Assembly: GCA_030595485.1 (NCBI GenBank)
Contig: JAUVDE010000051.1
Location: 1-13,277 of the forward strand
Length of the DNA stretch: 13,277 nt
Reading direction: 5' to 3'
DNA from: Draconibacterium sp.
Lineage (GTDB): Bacteria > Bacteroidota > Bacteroidia > Bacteroidales > Prolixibacteraceae
This document shows, in pieces, positions 6,195-13,026 of this stretch. Every line of letters begins with the position of its first letter. Positions within the stretch are counted from its first letter, which is position 1. Position numbers and translations under genes: made by a program. A model generated the notes under the pieces. That model did no database searches. It was not told the DNA's origin and was given only the letters and a program-made list of their open reading frames with translations.

Positions 6195-7256
6195 ATGTCG
6201 ATAGAACCGAAAAGCAGAGCCATGACTTTCCCGCGAATTGGGAAATTTATAATCCTTTTTTTTGCAGCAGCATTTATTCTTGTGGGCGTGCGTGGCTACC
6301 AATTATACCAGTTTATTTTTCAGGAAAATGTTCGCTCTGATTATGTGATGCTAATTTCGGTGGAAGACACTTATGACACAGTAAAGGATAGATTGCTTAA
6401 GGACGAAATTCTGTTTAGCGAAAAAGCTTTTAAATGGGTGGCAAAAAAGAAGAAATACAATAAGAACGTTAAACCCGGCCGTTACAAACTAAAAAGAGGC
6501 ATGACCACAAACGAACTGGTAAATATGTTGCGTAGTGGAGCACAAAAACCCGTTGACATCACTTTTAACAATGTTCGTTTTAAAGAAGATATGGCCGGAA
6601 AAGTAAGTAAATATATTCAGGCTGATTCGCTTTCAATTTTGGCTCTATTTTCAGATGAAAAACAAATAAAAGAGTGGGGTTTTACAACTGAAACTTTTCG
6701 TACAATGTTTATTCCAAACACCTACGAAATGTACTGGACAATTTCGGCTAAGGAGTTTGCAAAACGAATGCATGATGAATACCAGAATTTTTGGAATGCA
6801 GAACGAAAAATCAAAGCTGAAGCCTTAAATATTTCTCCGGCTGAAGTTTCTATTGTAGCCTCGATTGTACAATCGGAAACCATAAAAAAAGATGAACTCC
6901 CCCGAGTAGCTGGTTTATATATAAATCGCTTAAAACGAGGTATTTTATTACAAGCCGACCCTACCGTAAAATATGCAGTTGGCGATTTCTCAATAAAAAG
7001 GGTATTAAACAAACACCTTGAAATTGAGTCGCCTTACAATACCTACAAATATGTAGGATTGCCTCCCGGCCCAATTTGTTTTCCATCTATTCAGTCGATT
7101 GATGCTGTATTAAATTACGAAAGCCACAAGTTTTTATACATGTGTGCCAAAGAAGATTTTTCGGGTTACCACAATTTTGCAAAAACCTTAAGGCAGCACA
7201 ACCGAAATGCAAATATTTACAGAAAGGCTTTGGATGACAGAAAGATATATAAGTAA
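6195..7256 (+). CDS. mltG: Endolytic murein transglycosylase MltG (YceG family)
   Basis: The start is placed at ATG 6195, giving 353 residues. The frame is open to a TTG at 6168, but that TTG is the last three bases of a perfect -7 element and so is not expected in the mRNA; ATG 6222 is an alternative. One membrane helix at about residues 17-36 (FIILFFAAAFILVGV) anchors the protein in the inner membrane with the rest in the periplasm. A LysM-like region follows at about 50-120 (SVEDTYDTVKDRL...PGRYKLKRGMT). The catalytic domain carries the family's ASIVxxET motif with Glu228 as the general acid/base, then RVAGLYINRL, LQADPTVKYA and SPYNTYKYVGLPPGPI, all family signatures. MltG cuts nascent glycan strands next to the synthases and releases them with an anhydro end, setting glycan length. 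It is convergent with the MG2/plug gene, with only 22 bases between stops and no visible terminator. Confidence 0.94.
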   Translation: MSIEPKSRAMTFPRIGKFIILFFAAAFILVGVRGYQLYQFIFQENVRSDYVMLISVEDTYDTVKDRLLKDEILFSEKAFKWVAKKKKYNKNVKPGRYKLKRGMTTNELVNMLRSGAQKPVDITFNNVRFKEDMAGKVSKYIQADSLSILALFSDEKQIKEWGFTTETFRTMFIPNTYEMYWTISAKEFAKRMHDEYQNFWNAERKIKAEALNISPAEVSIVASIVQSETIKKDELPRVAGLYINRLKRGILLQADPTVKYAVGDFSIKRVLNKHLEIESPYNTYKYVGLPPGPICFPSIQSIDAVLNYESHKFLYMCAKEDFSGYHNFAKTLRQHNRNANIYRKALDDRKIYK

Positions 7257-7278
7257 TTAAATAGATTAAGTTCCTGTC

Positions 7279-9702
7279 TCAGTTTATAACGTCAAATACA
7301 CTTGTTCCATAACAAATCTTCCCTTCACTACTTATACCTTCAATAATAATTCGATATCGCCCGGTTTGATCGGAGGTAAAAAAGTTAATATCTGCAAAAC
7401 CCGAATTAATAAACACTTCAGGATTCCAGTATAAGGTCAGCCTTCCGTCGGGCTCTTCAGTATCTATATTTTCGCTGGTGTATTCAGGTGAATAAAACTC
7501 TCTGTAAGCTGCAAATCCAACAATTGTCTTTTCTATGGATCCCTTTGTAAATTCTTTTTCTCTTTGAAATGGGGTTCCTTTTTTAGTGTAAATGGCAATG
7601 ACTCCATTTGCCCCCCTTGAACCAAACAAGGATAAATTATGTGGCGTTTTAAGTACATCAACAGTACTTATATCGCTCATTTGGTATGACATTGCCACAC
7701 TAAATCCATCACTTCCCTCATAAGATATCCCGTCTATCAAAAATAATGGGTCAGAAGATCCTGAAAAACTTGCCTGACCTCCTCTGAGCGTTATTGAGTT
7801 ATCGTAAATGGTTACTCCCGGCACATTACTGGCAATATAATCCAACACACTTGGAAAGGATTCGTCATATTCAGTAATCTTTAACGAATGGTCGGCATCG
7901 CCATAAATCTTTACAACGTCATCATTTTGCTCTGCCTCCTTTTTCCCCAAAACTTCGATATCATCAAGCATAATAGTTTCGTATTCCGGGTTAAATGCCC
8001 TTTTATCCGATTCAATCATGTACTTTTTAAAATATAAACCAGTCGACAATTCAGATTGGTGCTGCAATACAGCAAGCTGTTTTAAGTTCAGTTCAGGAGT
8101 CTTACGGTTCTCAGGGTACAAAAAAACTTCTCCTGCATTTTTCCTTCGTTTGTTTTTAGACTGAACCAGTACTTTGGCACTATCTTCAAAATACAGGTTT
8201 TCGAAAGAAAATCTTCCGATGGAATCGGTTTGCTGCGTGTAAAAATTAACGTCATTTTGGGTAAAAATCTGCATTATAATTGTTGATAGTGGGGCTGGTT
8301 TATTTCTGAGAAGTTGCTTACTATAACCTTTTAACGTAATGCCGGAAGTAAAAGTCCTGTCTTCTTGCTTTATATCAGAGGTTTTATTCCATATATAATT
8401 CGTCCAACCATGCGTTAACATCAGTAAATCTAATTTTGCTCTCGAACTGATTTCCATGTCTTCAGTAAAATACTCAAGCGAATTTTCGTTAAAGTTACGC
8501 AGCTCAGCATCCAGTAACGCACAGCTAAGAAAATTCATATCATTATTATCCACCGATTTTTCGCTTACAACAGCAACAGAAAGATTCGAATATTGGTTTT
8601 CTTTTGCAGCATCAACATCAAGCAAAACGGGTACTACCTTATCGCGCTTTTTATAAGTGCTCAAGAGCTTATCAATTTTAATCATATTAACATTAACTAA
8701 ACTCGAAAACACCAATCGCTCCGACAAAGGTTGAAACTGCCTATCAAGCAAAACAAACCGGTTAATGCCCGGTTGTAAAATTTCTGTTTCAATTTCGACC
8801 ATGTTATAAGCACCTGCTAATTCTTTGTAGAAGACAAGGTTTCCACGATGCATACAAGCCAAATAGTATTCGCAGCTATCAAGACTCTCTAATTTTGAGA
8901 CAATCTCAATTTCCAGCTTCTCATCGTTATACTGAGCCAACTGTATTTTACTGCCTTTTTCATGTATGCGAAGAATTTCTTCCCTATATTGAGGTTGACC
9001 TGCTATTTCAGCAAAATACTTTTTCCCCTGTTCTGGCGTAAACAAGAATTTGCCTTTACCTTTATGAATGGCTGAAATATGTAACACCACATTCCCCAAC
9101 TCATCTACCACGCGTAGCTCTCCTTCTGCTCCTAGCCCTTTATCATTCAACATTTTAAAGGCTACAATATTTTGTTCTCCAGTTAACATAAAACCTCCTT
9201 CCGGAAGTAATACCAATTCTGACACTTTACGTATCAGCTCTTCCTTTGGCTCGTCTAAACCAGCATAGTTTTTTACTTCAGCAAAAGTCAAAGGTTTATA
9301 AAAAATCCCCTCGTCACCAATCTTTATCGAATAATCGGTGTAAACTCTAATCATGTATTTTCCGGGAGCTATATTTGGAGGGATAACAAAATTACCTGCC
9401 GCCAAGCCATCACTTATCAGATACATTTTAGATAAAACGACCTTCCCCTCTTCGTTTAGGACATCCAGCGTTACATTCTGATTTCCTGCAATTCGTTTGT
9501 GCGAAACACCATCAATCAAATAAATTTTCAACCAAACATCATCTTTAATGAAATAATAGTCTTTATCGAAATGTACATAAAGCTTGGTTAAAGGAAGTAT
9601 TTGATCTGAATTGGCTAATTCTTTTCTTGTTTGTGCTTGCAAACAATTATTGACAAACAAAAAGAACAATATAATCCAAAATGAAAACAGATTTGATCGC
9701 AT
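7279..9702 (-). CDS. MG2-domain and TonB-plug-domain protein without a beta-barrel
   Basis: The 807-residue protein starts with a signal peptide (about 1-23, ending CLQAQ). Residues 40-145 look like an MG2-type macroglobulin domain: LYVHFDKDYYFIKDDVWLKIYLID, then an APGKYMIRVYTDY segment. A second beta-rich stretch follows (about 160-345). At about 453-520 there is a carboxypeptidase-regulatory-like module (LKGYS...DSIGRFSFENLYF). A TonB-receptor plug domain lies at about 612-710, with the typical YIASNVPGV, LFLIDGI and SLFGSRGANGVIAIYTKKG motifs. The last ~100 residues (REFYSPEY...DGRLTLYWNPE...GRYRIIIEGI) close the protein where a receptor would begin its 22-strand barrel, so it cannot itself be an outer-membrane channel. 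It is probably periplasmic or at the inner face of the outer membrane. Such barrel-less plug proteins recur in Bacteroidota; their role is unknown to me. It could take part in substrate handling or protein-protein contacts. Confidence 0.82.
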   Translation of the reverse strand: MRSNLFSFWIILFFLFVNNCLQAQTRKELANSDQILPLTKLYVHFDKDYYFIKDDVWLKIYLIDGVSHKRIAGNQNVTLDVLNEEGKVVLSKMYLISDGLAAGNFVIPPNIAPGKYMIRVYTDYSIKIGDEGIFYKPLTFAEVKNYAGLDEPKEELIRKVSELVLLPEGGFMLTGEQNIVAFKMLNDKGLGAEGELRVVDELGNVVLHISAIHKGKGKFLFTPEQGKKYFAEIAGQPQYREEILRIHEKGSKIQLAQYNDEKLEIEIVSKLESLDSCEYYLACMHRGNLVFYKELAGAYNMVEIETEILQPGINRFVLLDRQFQPLSERLVFSSLVNVNMIKIDKLLSTYKKRDKVVPVLLDVDAAKENQYSNLSVAVVSEKSVDNNDMNFLSCALLDAELRNFNENSLEYFTEDMEISSRAKLDLLMLTHGWTNYIWNKTSDIKQEDRTFTSGITLKGYSKQLLRNKPAPLSTIIMQIFTQNDVNFYTQQTDSIGRFSFENLYFEDSAKVLVQSKNKRRKNAGEVFLYPENRKTPELNLKQLAVLQHQSELSTGLYFKKYMIESDKRAFNPEYETIMLDDIEVLGKKEAEQNDDVVKIYGDADHSLKITEYDESFPSVLDYIASNVPGVTIYDNSITLRGGQASFSGSSDPLFLIDGISYEGSDGFSVAMSYQMSDISTVDVLKTPHNLSLFGSRGANGVIAIYTKKGTPFQREKEFTKGSIEKTIVGFAAYREFYSPEYTSENIDTEEPDGRLTLYWNPEVFINSGFADINFFTSDQTGRYRIIIEGISSEGKICYGTSVFDVIN

Positions 9703-9736
9703 GAATATTTAGTCTAGATTATTTCTGGTTATGCCT

Positions 9737-9765
9737 ATTATAAATCTATTGCTGTCCCACGTCAA
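9737..9765 (-). promoter_or_regulatory. Candidate promoter of the MG2/plug gene, sigma-70-like in form
   Basis: On the minus strand TTGACG (complement of 9760-9765) is followed after exactly 17 bases by TATAAT (complement of 9737-9742). Its -10 ends 34 bases before the ATG at 9702. TTGACG is part of TTTGACG, so it also supplies a Bacteroidota-type TTTG, but the downstream element lacks the TTTG half of TAnnTTTG. Confidence 0.4.
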
Positions 9766-9772
9766 ATTGCAA

Positions 9773-9792
9773 AATATTTCTGTAGAAACATT
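9773..9792 (-). terminator. Weak hairpin after murB
   Basis: On the minus strand AATGTTTC and GAAATATT pair over eight positions (one G-U) around a TACA loop, 50 bases after the murB stop. The following TTGCAATTT is only moderately T-rich. It may end murB transcription, but read-through into the downstream same-strand gene is possible. Confidence 0.28.
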
Positions 9793-9841
9793 ACATCCAA
9801 TTAAACATAACTACAATACAGTTCAAACAATAATCATACCA

Positions 9842-10858
9842 TTATATACAGTTCACTTCTCGTTCTAATTCAACTCCAAATTTATTGTAAACCGACAATT
9901 TTATTTGCTCCGACAAATCATAAATCTCTTGTCCGGTAGCAATTCCATAATTTACGATTACAAGAGCTTGTTTATTATGAACGCCTGCATCGCCAATACG
10001 TTTACCTTTCCAACCTGCTTGTTCAATTAGCCAACCTGCTGCCAATTTGATTTTCCCTTCGCCTCCGGTGTAAACGGGTAACTCAGGAAATTCGTTTTGC
10101 AGTTTTTTTGCCAATTCAATAGCAACAACCGGGTTTTTAAAAAAGCTTCCTGCATTTCCTAATTTTTTTGTATCAGGTAGTTTCGACTCTCTAATTTCAA
10201 CAACCGACTTACGTATATTTTGTAAATTCACATCACCATTTTCCTTTACTTTATCATTCAGCTGCCCATATTTCAAATTAAATTCGGGAAACTTATCAAG
10301 TCTAAAAATAACCGAAGTGATGATGAATTTATTTTTCAAATACTGTTTAAAAACACTATTTCGGTAGGCAAATTTACATTCAGCAACAGAATACTCAGCA
10401 GGCTCTCCTTTTTCTAAATCGTAACCTTTTACTTTTTCAACCACGCTGCAAACTTCCTGGCCATAAGCACCAATATTTTGTACCGGAGCAGCTCCAACCA
10501 TTCCAGGTATAAACGAAAGGTTTTCAATACCACCCAATTCTGAAGCCACTGCATGCTGCACAAATTCGTCCCAAACTTCGCCTGCACCAACTTCAAGGTA
10601 TTCGCTATTACGATCTTCGCTTACACTCGTAATACCTGGCACTTTCGGATGAATAACAAGTCCATCAAAATCGTTAAGGAACAAAATATTACTCCCCTCA
10701 CCCAGTACAATCAATTTTTCGTTTTTCCAGCTTTCATTAGCACTTAGAAACTCAGCTAAATCTTGCGGTTCAGTAAATTCAAAAAAGTATTTGGCTTTGG
10801 CATCAATTCCAAAAGTATTGTGTTGTTTCAACGAGTGATTTTCGAAAAAGCGAATCAT
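9842..10858 (-). CDS. murB: UDP-N-acetylenolpyruvoylglucosamine reductase MurB
   Basis: MurB reduces UDP-GlcNAc-enolpyruvate to UDP-MurNAc with NADPH and bound FAD, the second committed step of peptidoglycan precursor synthesis in the cytoplasm. The start is placed at ATG 10858 (338 residues), giving MIRFFENHSLKQHNTFGID as in the family. The six extra codons upstream begin at a TTG inside a -7 element. Visible motifs are the FAD-binding GEGSN at 53-57, FIPGMVGAAPVQNIGAYGQE at 117-136, YRNS at 165-168 with the active-site Arg166, the catalytic Ser238 in NAGSFFKNP, and Glu334 near the C-terminus (EREVNCI). The YRNS loop marks the E. coli-like type I enzyme. It is not in a cell-wall gene cluster here. 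Next on the same strand, 139 bases on, is the MG2/plug gene, which seems to have its own promoter. Confidence 0.97.
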   Translation of the reverse strand: MIRFFENHSLKQHNTFGIDAKAKYFFEFTEPQDLAEFLSANESWKNEKLIVLGEGSNILFLNDFDGLVIHPKVPGITSVSEDRNSEYLEVGAGEVWDEFVQHAVASELGGIENLSFIPGMVGAAPVQNIGAYGQEVCSVVEKVKGYDLEKGEPAEYSVAECKFAYRNSVFKQYLKNKFIITSVIFRLDKFPEFNLKYGQLNDKVKENGDVNLQNIRKSVVEIRESKLPDTKKLGNAGSFFKNPVVAIELAKKLQNEFPELPVYTGGEGKIKLAAGWLIEQAGWKGKRIGDAGVHNKQALVIVNYGIATGQEIYDLSEQIKLSVYNKFGVELEREVNCI

Positions 10859-10873
10859 AAAAAATATTTTGCG

Positions 10874-10881
10874 CAAAGATA
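10874..10881 (-). promoter_or_regulatory. Perfect Bacteroidota -7 element for murB
   Basis: The complement of 10874-10881 reads TATCTTTG, identical to the mltG -7 element, and ends 15 bases before the ATG at 10858. No recognisable TTTG is seen at the -33 position. The short leader implies near-leaderless or very short 5' UTR transcription. Confidence 0.45.
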
Positions 10882-10984
10882 AGATGCGAAATGATTATTG
10901 ATTAATGAATATGGATTAATTATTGAATTGTAAAATAATTCCCCAATCCAAAAGTTTATATTTACAACAAAATCAATAACCATT

Positions 10985-12091
10985 TTGAAAACAGCACAAA
11001 AAAGAATAATAGTTTCCGTAAGCAACGACCTTGTTTCAGACAACCGGGTGCACAAGGTTTGTACTTCGTTAGAAAAAATGGGATTTGCTGTTTTATTGCT
11101 CGGACGAAAACTTCCCAATAGCCAAACTCTAAATCGCAGCTACGAAACCAAACGTTTGAATTTACTATTCAAAAAAGGGGCTTTTTTTTATGCTGAATAC
11201 AATTTTAGGTTGTTCCTGTTTTTACTTTTTGCGAAAGCTGACGTGCTACTCTCGAACGATTTAGACTCCCTAACAGCCAATTTTTTAGCAGCTAAAATAC
11301 GGGGCAAAGAGTTGATTTACGATAGTCATGAATACTTTACCGAAGTGCCCGAATTAATTGAGCGCCCAAAAGTACAACGTATTTGGGAAGGACTTGAAAA
11401 AAGAATGGTTCCGAAACTAAAACATGCTTATACAGTTTGCCATTCCATAGCTAAGGTTTACAATGAAAAATACGGTATAGACTTTAGGGTTGTTCGAAAT
11501 ATTCCGCATGCAAAAACCATTAATACAAAAGCCCCTGGAAATGAGGTAAAAATTATACTCTATCAAGGTGCGGTGAATATTGGGCGCGGTTTGAAACAAG
11601 CCATTTTAGCCATGCAATTTATTGACGGTGCAAAATTGGTAATTGCAGGCGATGGAGATATTAAACCACAACTTGAAGAACTAGTTCAGCAAAAAAACTT
11701 ATCAAACAAAGTAGAATTTACGGGGCGACTTCCAATTGATAAACTTGCACAACTTACCCCTAAAGCTGACCTTGGACTTTCAATTGAAGAAGACCTTGGG
11801 TTGAACTACCGTTACGCTTTACCCAACAAATTGTTTGATTATATCCAGGCAGATGTTCCGGTTTTGGCAAGCAACTTACCCGAAATGAAAGTGATTGTGC
11901 AGCAATATAAAATTGGAGCCATCACAACTACTTTAGCACCAGAAATACTTGCTGCAAATATTTTAGATGCACTTAACGATTCTTCAAAAAGAAAAGAATG
12001 GCACAAAAATTTAAAAGTGGCAGCAAGAGAATTGACTTGGGAGAATGAAGAAAAAGTATTACACGAAATTTATTCAAGATTCCTGGATTAA
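10985..12091 (+). CDS. GT-B glycosyltransferase (family 4-like) with TTG start
   Basis: The 368-residue protein has the two Rossmann halves of a GT-B enzyme. The N-terminal acceptor half begins with RIIVSVSNDLVSDNRVHKVCTSL and includes LLSNDLDSLTANF and IYDSHEYFTEVPEL. The C-terminal donor half has YQGAVNIGRG (193-202), AGDGD (221-225), FTGRLP (245-250) and the NKLFDY...VPVLASNLPEM segment (281-301) that binds the nucleotide sugar. Such enzymes usually act at the cytoplasmic face of the membrane on surface or cell-wall glycans; donor and acceptor are unknown. The start is a TTG: an in-frame stop lies at 10931 and there is no ATG between it and the conserved N-terminal strand, so TTG 10985 is the best choice. 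It is divergent from murB and its stop overlaps that of ftsE by four bases. Confidence 0.88.
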   Translation: MKTAQKRIIVSVSNDLVSDNRVHKVCTSLEKMGFAVLLLGRKLPNSQTLNRSYETKRLNLLFKKGAFFYAEYNFRLFLFLLFAKADVLLSNDLDSLTANFLAAKIRGKELIYDSHEYFTEVPELIERPKVQRIWEGLEKRMVPKLKHAYTVCHSIAKVYNEKYGIDFRVVRNIPHAKTINTKAPGNEVKIILYQGAVNIGRGLKQAILAMQFIDGAKLVIAGDGDIKPQLEELVQQKNLSNKVEFTGRLPIDKLAQLTPKADLGLSIEEDLGLNYRYALPNKLFDYIQADVPVLASNLPEMKVIVQQYKIGAITTTLAPEILAANILDALNDSSKRKEWHKNLKVAARELTWENEEKVLHEIYSRFLD

Positions 12092-12810
12092 AAATTTGAA
12101 TCTAACAAACTCTCAAACTCAATTTCATCCCTGTTTTTGTCAGAATCTACTAATTTACCGTCGACACAAACCAATGTTCGGGCAGGTTTTTTCGCAATTA
12201 CAGCATAATCGTGCGTGGCCATTAATACGGTTTTTCCTTCATCGTTTAAGCGAATAAATAGGTCAAGAATTTCTTCCGAAGTTTCTGGGTCAAGATTCCC
12301 GGTAGGTTCGTCAGCAATAATAATTTCAGGGTTATTTAAAATGGCACGTGCAATTACCACACGTTGCTGCTCTCCCCCACTCAATTCATGTGGCATGTTT
12401 TTCATTTTGCTGGTCATGCCAACAATTTCAAGCACTTTATTTACACGTTCATTAATGGAAGTTTTGCTTTTCCACGCTGTAGCTTTTAAAACAAATGCCA
12501 GATTCTCGTACACATCACGATCGCTAAGCAATCGAAAATCCTGAAAGACAACTCCTAATTTCCGGCGTAACTCTGATATTTCGCGGCTTTTAATACCAGC
12601 CAATTGATAAGCCAAAACATCGCCAGTTCCTTTAAGTAGCGGCAACTCGGCATTTAGTGTTTTAATCAAGCTCGTCTTTCCGGTTCCCACTTTACCAATC
12701 ACATAAATAAATTCGCCTTCATTTACCACGAGTTCCACGTCAGAAAGAATACGATTATCGCGCTGAAAAATTTCTACGCCTGCCAACTGTATTACTTTTT
12801 TCTTGTCCAT
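12088..12810 (-). CDS. ftsE: Cell-division ABC transporter ATPase FtsE
   Basis: The 240-residue ABC ATPase has Walker A GKVGTGKTS at 39-47, Q-loop Gln90 in VVFQDFRLL, signature LSGGEQQRV at 143-151, Walker B IIIADE at 163-168 with Glu168, D-loop at 172-174 and H-loop His200. The FQDFRLL Q-loop, the short length and the SREISELRRKLG segment are typical of FtsE rather than of LolD/MacB-type exporters, which it otherwise resembles. FtsE drives FtsX in the inner membrane to activate periplasmic peptidoglycan hydrolases at the septum. No ftsX lies beside it in this window, so the partner must be encoded elsewhere. A LolD-like or other MacB-type ATPase is the alternative, judged less likely. The C-terminal tail (about 15 residues, acidic) follows the ATPase core. 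Confidence 0.88.
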   Translation of the reverse strand: MDKKKVIQLAGVEIFQRDNRILSDVELVVNEGEFIYVIGKVGTGKTSLIKTLNAELPLLKGTGDVLAYQLAGIKSREISELRRKLGVVFQDFRLLSDRDVYENLAFVLKATAWKSKTSINERVNKVLEIVGMTSKMKNMPHELSGGEQQRVVIARAILNNPEIIIADEPTGNLDPETSEEILDLFIRLNDEGKTVLMATHDYAVIAKKPARTLVCVDGKLVDSDKNRDEIEFESLLDSNF

Positions 12811-12941
12811 ATTACTATTGTTCGGTCTAATTTAAACGGAATTAATTTATCAACAGACATAATAAACGAAAGAAATAAACAGTTTCTTGTTAAGAATTAC
12901 ACCAATTTGACACAGTTCAGCACAGCTATAATGCCTAATTT

Positions 12942-12961
12942 AGGATTTTATATAAAATCCT
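12942..12961. promoter_or_regulatory. Perfect 20-bp palindrome in the ftsE/TPR divergent region
   Basis: AGGATTTTAT at 12942-12951 is followed directly by its exact reverse complement ATAAAATCCT at 12952-12961. As DNA it is a symmetrical site suited to a dimeric regulator. As RNA it would fold into an eight-pair stem with an ATAT loop, followed by T-rich sequence. It lies 66 bases before the TPR-like start codon, just before TTATTTTG (12968-12975), one mismatch from the -7 consensus. A terminator is not needed between divergent genes, so an operator or leader hairpin is more likely. Confidence 0.5.
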
Positions 12962-13026
12962 GTCATTTTATTTTGGCAGAAAACAGACATCGACGATCAA
13001 ATCACTAAAAATGAGACAATAGAAGC

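Noticed and set aside
10855..11118. Minus-strand frame of 87 codons spanning the murB/glycosyltransferase divergent region.
   Set aside because: It covers the promoter region and the antisense of the glycosyltransferase N-terminus, and its sequence resembles translated AT-rich noncoding DNA.
12827..12853. Possible ftsE promoter: TTG, 16 bases, TAAATTAG on the minus strand.
   Set aside because: The -7 element has a mismatch, the spacer is short and it would leave a leader of only about 10 bases; too weak to list.
12907..12932. TTGACA followed by TATAAT upstream of the TPR-like gene.
   Set aside because: The spacer is only 14 bases, too short for a sigma-70-type promoter, and neither element fits the Bacteroidota spacing.
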